Below, one piece after another: positions 10,345 through 18,210 of a stretch of DNA of 64,000 nt. The notes under the pieces are model-generated. The model was not told the origin of the DNA. It did not search any database and saw only the letters and a list, made by a program, of their open reading frames with translations. The translations under genes and the position numbers were made by a program. Positions within the stretch are counted from its first letter, which is position 1, and the number at the start of each line of letters is the position of its first letter. The DNA is from Desulfoprunum benzoelyticum (GTDB lineage: Bacteria; Desulfobacterota; Desulfobulbia; Desulfobulbales; Desulfocapsaceae), in assembly GCF_014201505.1 (NCBI RefSeq), contig NZ_JACHEO010000016.1:1-64000 (forward strand), read 5' to 3'.

Positions 10345-10503
10345 ATGGAAAAATGGGAATGTCCGTGCGGTTACATTTATGATCCGGCAGAAGGCGATGT
10401 TGACCACGGCGTCGATCCCGGTACTGCCTGGGAAAATCTGCCTGACGATTGGGTCTGTCCGATGTGCGGCGCCGAAAAGGAAGCCTTCTGGAAGGCGGAC
10501 TGA
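10345..10503 (+). CDS. Rubredoxin with a shortened first cysteine pair
   Basis: This 52-residue protein carries one iron atom between four cysteines and donates electrons in the cytoplasm, typically to oxygen-defence enzymes. It reads [15 protein letters not shown] followed by [16 protein letters not shown]. The second pair is the usual CxxCG. The first pair is Cys6-Pro-Cys8-Gly, one residue shorter than the usual CxxCG. GGGAGGA at 10331-10337 sets the ATG. Desulfoferrodoxin, a known rubredoxin-linked enzyme, is encoded about 7 kb away. The gene has its own strong promoter and converges on the selenoprotein gene. Confidence 0.9.
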   Translation: MEKWECPCGYIYDPAEGDVDHGVDPGTAWENLPDDWVCPMCGAEKEAFWKAD

Positions 10504-10520
10504 TACCACCGGCTAGATGT

Positions 10521-10550
10521 CGGGGAGAGAAGGTTCAGCCCTCCTCCCCG
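10521..10550. terminator. Hairpin between convergent genes
   Basis: CGGGGAG at 10521-10527 pairs with CTCCCCG at 10544-10550. There is no T tract, so a role as an intrinsic terminator is only suggested by its place between two convergent genes. Confidence 0.35.
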
Positions 10551-10555
10551 GCTGT

Positions 10556-10894
10556 TCATGAAGCAATCAGAGAGTACAGCGCGTCGTTGTAGCCGATATA
10601 GAATGTGCCGCCGCGGCGCAGAGCCGGGGCCCGCAGGTTGCCGGTGCGACCGGTGATTTTGGCCAGGATTGCATCCTTCGCCGCCTTGGCCGGTACGAAC
10701 TCCTCGATCTTTTTGCCGGTTGCCACCACGATCCTGTCGGCCCCGGCGACCAGTTGCCAGGCCGCATCCCCCTGCAGCACCGTTTTCCTGGCATCCACCT
10801 CTTCCTCAACCGTCATCCCGCTCTGTTGAAGGGCCACCCGGGCCTTCTGACAGGACACTCAACCGCCGCGAAAATATCCCCACTCAATGCTCAT
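10556..10894 (-). CDS. ArsC-like selenoprotein with in-frame UGA
   Basis: Conventional gene calling would start at GTG 10858 and give a protein of 100 residues lacking its active site. Reading upstream in the same frame, ATG 10894 is followed by MSIEWGYFRGG, then TGA (10859-10861), then VSCQKARVALQQSG. Decoding TGA as selenocysteine gives a 112-residue ArsC/Spx-like protein with a U12-V-S-C15 redox motif in the place of the family's N-terminal Cys. A G-rich ribosome site lies about six bases before the ATG. A hairpin follows the TGA at the distance expected for a bacterial SECIS element. The partner and substrate are unknown. It lies between rubredoxin and ferritin. Confidence 0.8.
10828..10847 (-). 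promoter_or_regulatory. Candidate bacterial SECIS hairpin
   Basis: On the minus strand GAAGGCC pairs with GGCCCTTC, with a single bulged C, around a five-base loop CGGGT. The stem begins 11 bases after the in-frame TGA and the loop lies 19-23 bases after it, within the spacing usual for SelB-binding SECIS elements. The stem is part of the coding sequence. Confidence 0.65.
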
Positions 10895-10963
10895 CTTCAT
10901 CCCCCGTGTAAAAGTGTGCCGCCGCCGCTGACGGCGGCCTGAACCACGTCGATCGTCACCGCC

Positions 10964-11473
10964 TCAGACCGCGACCGGCGGCGTGAAGATCCGCTTGCCC
11001 ATCTCCATATCCATGGCGAACATTCCCGCCGAATCGTTGCCGATCATCTTCAACCTGTTGACCACCTCGCCGACGCTGGCCTCCTCCTCGACCTGCTCGG
11101 TGACATACCACTGGAGGAAGATGGTCGAGGCATGATCACGCTCGTCGAGGGCGCAGTTGACGAGGTCGTTGATCAGTTGGGTCACATGGGCCTCGTGCCT
11201 GGCCACCTGTTTGAGCACCGCCAGCGGCGAGTCCCAGGTGGCGTCCGGCTTGGCGATCGCCTCCAGAACCACTGTCCCGCCCCGTTCGTTGACGTAGTCG
11301 AACATCTTGGTCGCATGGAACAGCTCTTCCTGGGCCTGGCAGCGCATCCAGGTGGCGAACCCGGGCAGACTCCGGGTACTGAACCAGGCCGACATCGATA
11401 GATACAGATACGACGAGTACAGTTCAGCGTTGATCTGGCCGTTCAGGGCGTCGTTGAGCTTGTCGCTGATCAT
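10964..11473 (-). CDS. Ferritin (FtnA type)
   Basis: This is a cytoplasmic iron-storage ferritin of 169 residues from the chosen ATG. MISDKLNDALNGQINAELYS, QAQEELFHATKMFDYVNERG and the four-helix pattern with ferroxidase glutamates (Glu17 and the ExxH in QEELFHA) are typical of non-haem bacterial ferritins. An ATG at 11485 would add four residues, but GGAGG lies just before the ATG at 11473, which is therefore preferred. It shares strand and neighbourhood with the selenoprotein and oxidase genes, which fits iron and oxygen-stress management. Confidence 0.93.
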   Translation of the reverse strand: MISDKLNDALNGQINAELYSSYLYLSMSAWFSTRSLPGFATWMRCQAQEELFHATKMFDYVNERGGTVVLEAIAKPDATWDSPLAVLKQVARHEAHVTQLINDLVNCALDERDHASTIFLQWYVTEQVEEEASVGEVVNRLKMIGNDSAGMFAMDMEMGKRIFTPPVAV

Positions 11474-11535
11474 AGTTTCCTCCATTTCCGTTGATCGTCC
11501 AGAAAACCGGACGCCATACCTCGGCGCCCGAACCT

Positions 11536-11691
11536 TTATTTCTTTTTCTTGTCCTTCTTTTTCTTGTCCTTCTTATCCTTGTCTTTTTTCTTGCCCTTGG
11601 TCTCCGCTTCGGCGGCATCCTTCAGCGGACAACCCGTGCAGCATTTGCCCTTTTTCTCGAATTTGTGACAGCACTTGTCTTTCTTTCCCAT
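11536..11691 (-). CDS. Small Cys- and Lys-rich protein
   Basis: The 51-residue product has a Cys-rich first half (KDKCCHKFEKKGKCCTGCPL) and a tail made almost only of Lys and Asp. The start at ATG 11691 has a GGGAGGG ribosome site. The cysteines could bind metal and the tail could bind nucleic acid or an acidic surface; neither is shown. I do not recognise the family with certainty. It lies between ferritin and the haem-synthesis gene ctaB. Confidence 0.6.
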   Translation of the reverse strand: MGKKDKCCHKFEKKGKCCTGCPLKDAAEAETKGKKKDKDKKDKKKKDKKKK

Positions 11692-11801
11692 TGCAGTACC
11701 CTCCCGCTGGTAATCGATGGCTGGTCCGGATAGTGTTCCACCAGACAATAACGACGATCAGCTGTATTGCGAGCAGATTTTTCCGCCCCGATTGTCGTAG
11801 A

Positions 11802-12713
11802 TCACAGGCCGGAACCAGGGTCAAGCGATATTCTCGCGGCACAGACAACCAGGATGAAAAAGAAAAAGGTCAGATTGAAGAAGATGAACAAGGTCCTGTA
11901 GTCGGGCGGATGACGGCGCAGGGTCTGGAAGATGAAGACCGGCACCAGGGTGGCCGCAATGACGAACGTCACATCCCGGAACACCCCGTCGATGCCGAGC
12001 GGCAGCAGGGTGAAGAGCAGCATCACCGCCGCCAGGGCTGCAACCCAGGGCACGAGCAGCCGCCGCACCGCCGACTCGGACAGGCGCCGCAGCAGATGCG
12101 GGAGCGCCCCGCCGGCGTAGTCGTCGTAATAGCGGAGCGACAGCAGCCAGAAGTGCGGGATCTGCCAGACGACCAACAGCGCCATCACCAGGGCGGCGAT
12201 CGGCGACCCGGGACTGCCGCCGCCGGCAACCCAGCCGATGACCGCCGGGAGGCTGCCGCACACTGCCCCGGGGACCAGCGCCAGCATCGTTGCCGCCTTG
12301 AGCGGGGTATACAGGCCGTTGTACAGCACCACCGCCAGCAGGCCGAGCGATACCGGCAGCGGGCCGGGGCAGGTCGACAGCAGCAGCAGGCCGCAGCCGA
12401 TCAGCAGCACCGCCTGCCGCAGGGCCTGAGCGGGGACCAGCTCCCCCTGGGGCAGAGGGCGGTGCATCGTCCGCCGCAGCAGGCGGTCCCGGCGCCATTC
12501 CTGCAGACTGTTCAGCGACGCCGCTCCTCCGGCCAGCAGCACCACGCCACCGCCCAGCCGCAGGGACGACGGAACAGGAGGCGAGGCGAGCAGGAAACCG
12601 AATAGCGACGTGAGGCCAAGCATCAGGCTGAGCCCCCCCTTGGCCAGACGCCATCTGGCCCCAAGCCTGACCGGGATGGCCGATGACGTCCGCCCGACCG
12701 AAGCCGTACTCAC
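11802..12713 (-). CDS. ctaB: Protohaem IX farnesyltransferase (haem O synthase)
   Basis: CtaB transfers a farnesyl group to protohaem to make haem O, the precursor of haem A for the oxidase. The 303-residue protein is an integral membrane prenyltransferase of the UbiA family with SLQEWRRDRLLRRTMHRPLP, VVLYNGLYTPLK, WQIPHFWLLSLRYYDDY and several membrane helices. NGLYTPLK and PHFW are family hallmarks. GTG 12713 overlaps the stop of coxB as GTGA and has a G-rich ribosome site, so I chose it over a longer frame from 12809. Confidence 0.9.
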   Translation of the reverse strand: MSTASVGRTSSAIPVRLGARWRLAKGGLSLMLGLTSLFGFLLASPPVPSSLRLGGGVVLLAGGAASLNSLQEWRRDRLLRRTMHRPLPQGELVPAQALRQAVLLIGCGLLLLSTCPGPLPVSLGLLAVVLYNGLYTPLKAATMLALVPGAVCGSLPAVIGWVAGGGSPGSPIAALVMALLVVWQIPHFWLLSLRYYDDYAGGALPHLLRRLSESAVRRLLVPWVAALAAVMLLFTLLPLGIDGVFRDVTFVIAATLVPVFIFQTLRRHPPDYRTLFIFFNLTFFFFILVVCAARISLDPGSGL

Positions 12714-13303
12714 TCCTCCGCCTCCAGCCATGTCAGGTATTGCTGTTCCGGCACGATCTTCAATCTGGCGATCATCGCCGAGTGGTCGGTGCCGCAGTAC
12801 TCGGTGCACTGGATATCATACTCGCCCGCTTCATCGGCCCGAAACCAGGCATAGGTCGTCATGCCGCGGACGGCATCGATCTTGATCCGGAAGGCCGGGA
12901 TGTAGAGGCTGTGGAGAACGTCCACCGAAGTGACGTTGAGCTTGACCGCCTCGCCGAGGGGCACCACCAGCTCATTTTCGCTCTCCCGGCCGTTGTCGTA
13001 GGTGAAGATCCAGGAAAACATCTGGGCCGTCACCTCGACCTCCATCGCCCCCTCCGGCACGGTGCGCAGGCCGATATAGGACTTCCACCCCATGTAGAAC
13101 ATCGACAGGGCGATCAGGGTGGGAATGACCGTCCACACGATCTCGAGGGCGAGGTTGTCCCGGATATCCTCCGGCACCGGATGGCGGCTGCGTCGATAAC
13201 GCACGACGAAGATCACCATGACCGTCGTGATGCCGAACAGCAGGAGCAGGGAAATGCCGAGGATGTACCAGAATGCCAGATCGACGTCGTGTGCCGGACT
13301 CAT
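12710..13303 (-). CDS. coxB: Cytochrome c oxidase subunit II
   Basis: Subunit II carries the CuA centre that accepts electrons from the donor. The 197-residue protein has two N-terminal membrane helices (about 10-34 and 54-72), then a cupredoxin domain with VTSVDVLHSLYIP and CTEYCGTDHSAM, which supply the CuA ligands. No haem c domain (CxxCH) is fused, unlike many caa3 enzymes, so the electron donor must be a separate protein. It follows the small subunit IV gene by 13 bases and overlaps ctaB. Confidence 0.93.
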   Translation of the reverse strand: MSPAHDVDLAFWYILGISLLLLFGITTVMVIFVVRYRRSRHPVPEDIRDNLALEIVWTVIPTLIALSMFYMGWKSYIGLRTVPEGAMEVEVTAQMFSWIFTYDNGRESENELVVPLGEAVKLNVTSVDVLHSLYIPAFRIKIDAVRGMTTYAWFRADEAGEYDIQCTEYCGTDHSAMIARLKIVPEQQYLTWLEAEE

Positions 13304-13316
13304 ATGCCGCTCTCCC

Positions 13317-13607
13317 TTACCTGAAGGCCACGTCCCAGAAGGTGAAACCGATCATGATGGCCAGAAACATGACCGTCGTGATGAACCCATACCTGATGAT
13401 CGGCCCCTCGTACCGCAGATGCATGAAAAAGAGGAGGACGAGGGCGGCCTTGAGGGTGGCGATGGTCAACGCCGCCGGCACGTTGAGGAAACCGAGGTCG
13501 ATATAGGACACCGCCACCGTCACCCCGGTCAGGGCCAGCAGCAGGGCCAGGACCACGGCCAGCTGACCGTAACCGACAATGTGTCTGTGTTCTTCGCTAG
13601 ACTCCAT
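13317..13607 (-). CDS. Cytochrome c oxidase subunit IV (small membrane subunit)
   Basis: This 96-residue protein has three predicted membrane helices and the pattern ATLKAALVLLFFMHLRYEGP, as in the prokaryotic COX4/CyoD/CoxD family. These small subunits help assembly or stability of subunits I and III. ATG 13607 is preferred over a TTG at 13613. It lies between subunits III and II in the oxidase operon. Confidence 0.85.
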   Translation of the reverse strand: MESSEEHRHIVGYGQLAVVLALLLALTGVTVAVSYIDLGFLNVPAALTIATLKAALVLLFFMHLRYEGPIIRYGFITTVMFLAIMIGFTFWDVAFR

Positions 13608-13637
13608 GGGCAATGCCCCCGCGCGGAGATTCCGGCC

Positions 13638-14237
13638 CTAAAGGACCAGGTAGAACAATGGAAAGACAAAGATCCAGATCAGATCGACGAGATGCCAGTA
13701 CAGGCCGGAATTCTCGAGCACGGCGTAACGCGAGGCGGTGATCCGGCCGCGATGCACAAGGACCAGGCTGGTCGTCAGCAGGACCATGCCGATGATGACA
13801 TGGAGGCCGTGCAGGCCGGTGATGACGTAATACAAACCGAAAAAGATGTTGAGCCCCGGTTCGCCGTCCTGCAGGGTCGCGGAATTGGGGTAGATATCGT
13901 GATGGATCTTCGCCCCCCACTCGAAATACTTGTTCACCACGAAGACCAGGCCGCAGAAGATGGAAACGGCCAGACAGGCCATGGCCTGTCCCTTCTTCCC
14001 CCGCTGGATGGCGGTGATCGAGGCGGCGACGGTACAGCTGCTGGCCAGCAGGACCACGGTGTTGAGGGAGCCGATGATCCGATTCAGCTCCTTGCCCCCC
14101 TGCGCGAACAGCTCGGAATATTCATAGAGATAGACGGCATAGAGGACAAAAAGGCCGCCGAAGAGAATGATCTCCGAATAGAGGAAGATCCACATCCCGA
14201 TCCGGATTCCGGTCGTGTCGCTTGTGGAAGCCATCAT
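13638..14237 (-). CDS. coxC: Cytochrome c oxidase subunit III
   Basis: The 199-residue membrane protein has the subunit III signatures IGMWIFLYSEIILFGGLF, GLYYVITGLHGLHVIIGM and SGLYWHLVDLIWIFVFPLFY, with five or so helices. The frame extends to 14276, inside coxA, but ATG 14237 (or 14234) lies 19 bases after the coxA stop and is preceded by AGGG, so it is the better start. Confidence 0.92.
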   Translation of the reverse strand: MMASTSDTTGIRIGMWIFLYSEIILFGGLFVLYAVYLYEYSELFAQGGKELNRIIGSLNTVVLLASSCTVAASITAIQRGKKGQAMACLAVSIFCGLVFVVNKYFEWGAKIHHDIYPNSATLQDGEPGLNIFFGLYYVITGLHGLHVIIGMVLLTTSLVLVHRGRITASRYAVLENSGLYWHLVDLIWIFVFPLFYLVL

Positions 14238-14256
14238 ATCCCTGTCGCCTCTGCCG

Positions 14257-15879
14257 TCATTTTTTCGAATTCGCAACGATCTCGCTGAAGTCGTAGGGGA
14301 AATCCTTAATTTCCGGGGTGGCGGTAAAATTCTCCACCGGCGGCGGCGAAGGCACCGTCCATTCGAGCGTCGTCCCGCCCCAGGGATTGGCCGGCGCGGT
14401 CCGCCGACCTCTGAGGCTGAGCACCAGATTGAGCAGCATCAGCAGCAGGCCGAAGACCAGCAGATAGGCGCCGAATCCGGCCAGAAAATTCCCGGTCTCA
14501 TACTGGGGCAGATAGTCGTAGTAGCGGCGCGGCATGCCCTGCATCCCGAGGATCAGCATCGGCACGAAATGGAAGACGAACCCGACCGCCGCCGCGACCG
14601 CGCCGACATAGGCCGGCCGGTTGCGGTACAGAACCCCGAACATCTTCGGCCACCAGTAATGGAGGGCGGCGAAAAACGCGAAACCGGTGCCGCCCAGCAT
14701 CACGAAATGAAAATGGGCGACGACGAAATGGGTGTCGTGGACATGGATGTCGGTACCGGCGGCGCCGAGGACAAGCCCGGTCAGACCGCCGACCGTGAAC
14801 AGATAGATGAAGCAGAGGGAGAGAAAAAACGGCGGCGACATCGCGATCGAACCCCTGTACATCGTCGACACCCAGGAGAACACCTTGACCGCCGAGGGAA
14901 CGGCGACGAGAAAGGTCAGTAGCGAGAAGACGAACACCGAGACGTCGCTCATGCCGCTGGTGTACATGTGGTGGGCCCAGACCAGGGAGCCGGCGATGGC
15001 GATCGCCAGCGAGGAATAGACGATGCCCTTGTAGCCGAAGATCGCCTTGCGGGAGAAGACCGGGATGATCTCGGAGATGACCCCCATCGCCGGCAGGATG
15101 ATGATATAGACCGCCGGGTGGGAATACATCCAGAACAGGTGCTGGTAGAGGAGCGGATCGCCGCCCCTGTCCGGTTCGAACAGCCCGATCGCCAGCAGCC
15201 GCTCGAGCACCACCAGGACGAAGGTTATCGCGATCACCGGTGTCGCCAGGATCTGCACCCAGGCGGTGGCGTACAGCGACCAGGTAAACAGCGGGATCTT
15301 CATCAGCCCCATGCCCTTATGGCGCAGCCGATGGAAAGTGGTGACGAAATTCAGGCCGGTCAGCATCGACGACATCCCGAGGATGAAGGCGGCGGTGACG
15401 GTCAGCGAGACATTGCCGGCACTGGAGATGCTGAAGGGGACATAGAAGGTCCAGCCGGTATCGGGAAAGCCGTCGCCGAAAAAGAGGGAGAAGATCGCAA
15501 AGCCTCCCCCGAACATGAACAGGTACCAGGACAGGAGGTTGAGCCGGGGGAAGAAGACATCGTCGGCGCCCAGCTGGATCGGCAGGAAGAAATTACCGAA
15601 TATCGCCGGAATGGCCGGAATGCCGAAGAAAAAGATCATGATCACCCCATGCAGGGTGAACATCGAGCTGTAGGTCTCGGCCCCCATGATGGTCCGCCCC
15701 GCGCCCATCAGCTCGGTCCGCATCAGCAGGCCGAGAAGGACCGCCAGCACGAACCAGAAAAGGATGGCCCACAGGTACATCAGCCCCAGGCGCTTGTGAT
15801 CGTGGGTCAACAACCACGCCTTCCAGCCGCGGCGACCAGGGGGTGAAGAGTGTTCGAGGTACGATTGCGCTGTGGTCAT
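14257..15879 (-). CDS. coxA: Cytochrome c oxidase subunit I, A2 type
   Basis: Subunit I holds haem a and the haem a3-CuB centre where oxygen is reduced. The 540-residue protein has twelve predicted helices, the haem ligand in MFTLHGVIMIFFFG, CuB ligands in YSHPAVYIIILPAMG and WAHHMYTSG, and HDTHFVVAHFHFVM. The helix VI motif is YSHPAV rather than XGHPEV, placing it in the A2 (caa3-like) class that lacks the D-channel glutamate. It follows the SCO gene by 15 bases. Gene order here is SCO, I, III, IV, II, ctaB. Confidence 0.95.
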   Translation of the reverse strand: MTTAQSYLEHSSPPGRRGWKAWLLTHDHKRLGLMYLWAILFWFVLAVLLGLLMRTELMGAGRTIMGAETYSSMFTLHGVIMIFFFGIPAIPAIFGNFFLPIQLGADDVFFPRLNLLSWYLFMFGGGFAIFSLFFGDGFPDTGWTFYVPFSISSAGNVSLTVTAAFILGMSSMLTGLNFVTTFHRLRHKGMGLMKIPLFTWSLYATAWVQILATPVIAITFVLVVLERLLAIGLFEPDRGGDPLLYQHLFWMYSHPAVYIIILPAMGVISEIIPVFSRKAIFGYKGIVYSSLAIAIAGSLVWAHHMYTSGMSDVSVFVFSLLTFLVAVPSAVKVFSWVSTMYRGSIAMSPPFFLSLCFIYLFTVGGLTGLVLGAAGTDIHVHDTHFVVAHFHFVMLGGTGFAFFAALHYWWPKMFGVLYRNRPAYVGAVAAAVGFVFHFVPMLILGMQGMPRRYYDYLPQYETGNFLAGFGAYLLVFGLLLMLLNLVLSLRGRRTAPANPWGGTTLEWTVPSPPPVENFTATPEIKDFPYDFSEIVANSKK

Positions 15880-15894
15880 GGCCTCATCCTGTCC

Positions 15895-16782
15895 CTATTC
15901 CGTATCCCCTCTGTTCCGCTGTCCTCCGCCCCGTTTCCGGTACAGCAGCAGGATTGCCGCCGCGAAGGCGCCGAATACCGCCAGCACCCCGACCTTGACC
16001 GCCAGCACGACCCCCCGGCCGGCACTGGGATCGCGATTGAAACAGATGTCGAGCAGGCGCTTGACCGAGAGCGACGGGGTGTTGCGACCGGCATCAAGAA
16101 CCGCCATATCGAGATCGCCGGGGATGAAATCGCCATAGACGTAGCGAATGATCCTGCCGTCTCTTGCCGCCGCCACCAGCGCCGAAGGGTGGATGTAGGT
16201 GCCGTCGGCCTGCTGTTCGAATCGATAGCCGATCGCGGCGGCAAGGGCGGCGATCGCCTCCCGGTCACCGGTGAGGAAGCGCCATTCCCCCTCCGGAATT
16301 TTCCCGCCGGCGAGCTTGAGGAAGGTCTTTCTGGCCCGACGGGCATCCTCGCTCCTTTCCCGGTCGTTGATGCTGAAGGCGACAACCCGGAAATCCCGGC
16401 CCGGCTGCGATTTCATGCGCCCGAGGGCAACCGCCAGGTTGGCGAGATTCCGGCTGCAGGAACCGGCACAGTAGTAGTAGACCGGCAACAACAGAACAGG
16501 CTTGTCGACAATTTGGCCCAGGCTGAGCGGTTGGCCGGCCTCATCGCTGAACTGGAGTTGCAGCGGCAGATAGGCCCCGGTTTTCTCCTCGACCCATTCC
16601 CTCGGCGCCTTGGCGTCCGCCAGCGCCAGGGCAGTCTCGTGATCATGGTCCCCTGTCTCGACCGCCGCGGCGGAGTTCGTCCCCGTCTCGACCGGCGGGC
16701 CGTGGGCGCGTGCATGCTTCTCCCCTGCCGCCTGCAGCAGCAGGGCCAGGGCGAGCACGACTGTCCACAGGGTCAACCGCAC
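15895..16782 (-). CDS. SCO1/SenC family copper chaperone
   Basis: SCO proteins deliver copper to the CuA centre of oxidase subunit II. The 295-residue product has an N-terminal signal segment, a His-rich linker (GDHDHE), a thioredoxin-fold domain with the copper-binding CAGSC pair and a downstream HPSAL histidine, and one C-terminal membrane helix near residues 263-281. It is therefore probably periplasmic and membrane-anchored. Position directly upstream of coxA supports the role. Confidence 0.87.
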   Translation of the reverse strand: MRLTLWTVVLALALLLQAAGEKHARAHGPPVETGTNSAAAVETGDHDHETALALADAKAPREWVEEKTGAYLPLQLQFSDEAGQPLSLGQIVDKPVLLLPVYYYCAGSCSRNLANLAVALGRMKSQPGRDFRVVAFSINDRERSEDARRARKTFLKLAGGKIPEGEWRFLTGDREAIAALAAAIGYRFEQQADGTYIHPSALVAAARDGRIIRYVYGDFIPGDLDMAVLDAGRNTPSLSVKRLLDICFNRDPSAGRGVVLAVKVGVLAVFGAFAAAILLLYRKRGGGQRNRGDTE

Positions 16783-16793
16783 GGGCCACCTCT

Positions 16794-17342
16794 TTACGGC
16801 GCCGACGTCGCACCGGTAGTGAGATTGATCTTCATCGCCGTCCGGAATGTATGCTTGAGCTTGAAGCTGTCACGGTCCGGCCCATAGGCGAGCAGGACCA
16901 CCGTCTCACCCTGGGCGTCAATGGTGCCATCATTGACATCGGAGGAAGCCAGCGGTATCGAGAACTCGATGGTGGTCCTGCCATTCTCCTCCGATCCGCC
17001 GACCACGGTCACGTCTTCAGTCCCGCCGAGTTTGGCGTCGGGTTTGTGCCCTGTCGGTGCATCACCGAAATCATCCGACAGCGAAACCTTGCCGTCCTTC
17101 ACATACCCCAGGATATAGTTGGCGCCCTGCATGCGCTTTGTGGGATTGAATCCGATCGCGACCCATCCGGTGGTATCCGCGCTCAACCTGACGTCGAGCT
17201 GCTTGCCGTTCACCGTCCAGGCAAAGGCCATTTTCCTGGCCTGGACCTCATGGGCATAGTCAGCCGCCACCAACGATGACGCGCCGGTCAGAGGCAGGAT
17301 GCAGGCAACCGTCAAGGCGATTCGTCGAACACTTCGTTTCAT
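16794..17342 (-). CDS. Exported DOMON-domain protein
   Basis: The 182-residue protein has a signal peptide (MKRSVRRIALTVACILPLTG) followed by a single DOMON-like beta-sandwich domain, with FAWTVNGKQLDVRLSADTTGWVAIGFNP and a conserved late segment. DOMON domains bind haem or sugars. Here, beside an oxidase operon, a periplasmic haem protein that feeds electrons to the enzyme is possible but not shown. AAGGAG precedes ATG 17342. It is probably the first gene of the oxidase operon. Confidence 0.75.
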   Translation of the reverse strand: MKRSVRRIALTVACILPLTGASSLVAADYAHEVQARKMAFAWTVNGKQLDVRLSADTTGWVAIGFNPTKRMQGANYILGYVKDGKVSLSDDFGDAPTGHKPDAKLGGTEDVTVVGGSEENGRTTIEFSIPLASSDVNDGTIDAQGETVVLLAYGPDRDSFKLKHTFRTAMKINLTTGATSAP

Positions 17343-17674
17343 GAAGATTCTCCTTATGATTTTAAAAACATACGAGAAAGACCTCCCCTTAAACAATCAG
17401 ACAATTGAACGCTGTTGTCAACCACGAGGTTGCTCGAAAACCACAGGTCGACGGCGCCGGCCGTCCATTGCCGCTACGGCAACCGGACGACGATACCTCC
17501 AGCAACGGGACGGAAAAAAATTATGGCTCCATGGAACTTGGATACGACGGCCGCTGCGGGCAATCTAAATGGAAAATGATAACCAATATTATTTTTTGCT
17601 TCACAGTACCGCCTCCATTCCTGTATAGTGGTGTTGGGTTTTTTTTCATTCAACATCAATATCTGGAGGAAGTT
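17343..17674. other. Intergenic region between divergent DOMON and desulfoferrodoxin genes
   Basis: No gene was found. The right half is AT-rich and contains the promoter at 17600-17629 and a Fur-like stretch near 17573-17592 (ATGATAACCAATATTATT). The left half should hold the promoter of the oxidase operon on the minus strand, but I could not place it confidently. Confidence 0.5.
17600..17629 (+). promoter_or_regulatory. Promoter of the desulfoferrodoxin gene
   Basis: TTCACA (17600-17605) and TATAGT (17624-17629) are 18 bases apart, each one base from consensus. The start of transcription would be near 17636, about 40 bases before the ATG. Confidence 0.5.
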
Positions 17675-18049
17675 ATGGCTGAAAAAATGGAAGTATACAA
17701 ATGCTCGATCTGCGGAAATATCGTTGAAGTGCTTGCCGGCGGGGCCGGGTCCCTGGTGTGCTGCGGCCAGCCGATGGCCAGAATGACCGAGAACACCACC
17801 GATGCGGCGTACGAAAAGCATGTCCCGGTCCTTGAGAAGAAGGACGGTTTCTGGCAGGTCAATGTCGGTTCCGTCGATCATCCGATGACTGCCGAACATT
17901 ATATCGAGTGGATCGAGCTGATTGACGGCGATATGGTCTATCGCCAGGACCTCAAGCCGGGGGATAAACCATCCGCTCGTTTCGCCTGCTCCGCCGACAA
18001 GGTGACAGTCCGCGCCTACTGCAACCTGCACGGTCTGTGGAAGGCCTGA
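17675..18049 (+). CDS. Desulfoferrodoxin (superoxide reductase)
   Basis: This enzyme reduces superoxide to peroxide without making oxygen, using electrons from rubredoxin. The 124-residue protein has the desulforedoxin-like centre I with Cys10, Cys13, Cys29 and Cys30, and the catalytic centre II with His49, His69, His75, Cys116 and His119 ([27 protein letters not shown]). Both centres are complete, so it is the two-iron type. GGAGGA at 17665-17670 sets the ATG. Confidence 0.96.
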   Translation: MAEKMEVYKCSICGNIVEVLAGGAGSLVCCGQPMARMTENTTDAAYEKHVPVLEKKDGFWQVNVGSVDHPMTAEHYIEWIELIDGDMVYRQDLKPGDKPSARFACSADKVTVRAYCNLHGLWKA

Positions 18050-18210
18050 TACCCCATTCCCAGCGGGAGACGTCTGAGACCGGCCGAACAGGATATCGAG
18101 CCGGCGATCGGTATCGTCCGGCATGAGCGGTTCGTTGATACAGCCGTCCATGCCGGCGAGCCGGCACTTCTCCCGGTCACCGCAACTGCACGACTTCCGT
18201 AAGGTAAGGC

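Noticed and set aside
10859..10861. TGA before the ArsC-like frame as an ordinary stop, with the gene starting at GTG 10858
   Set aside because: The conserved active-site region lies across the TGA, GTG has no ribosome site of its own, and the upstream ATG with ribosome site and the SECIS-like hairpin favour selenocysteine decoding.
11307..12605. 432-codon plus-strand frame
   Set aside because: It runs antisense through ferritin, the Cys/Lys-rich protein and ctaB, and its low-complexity Gln/Arg sequence is typical of a shadow frame.
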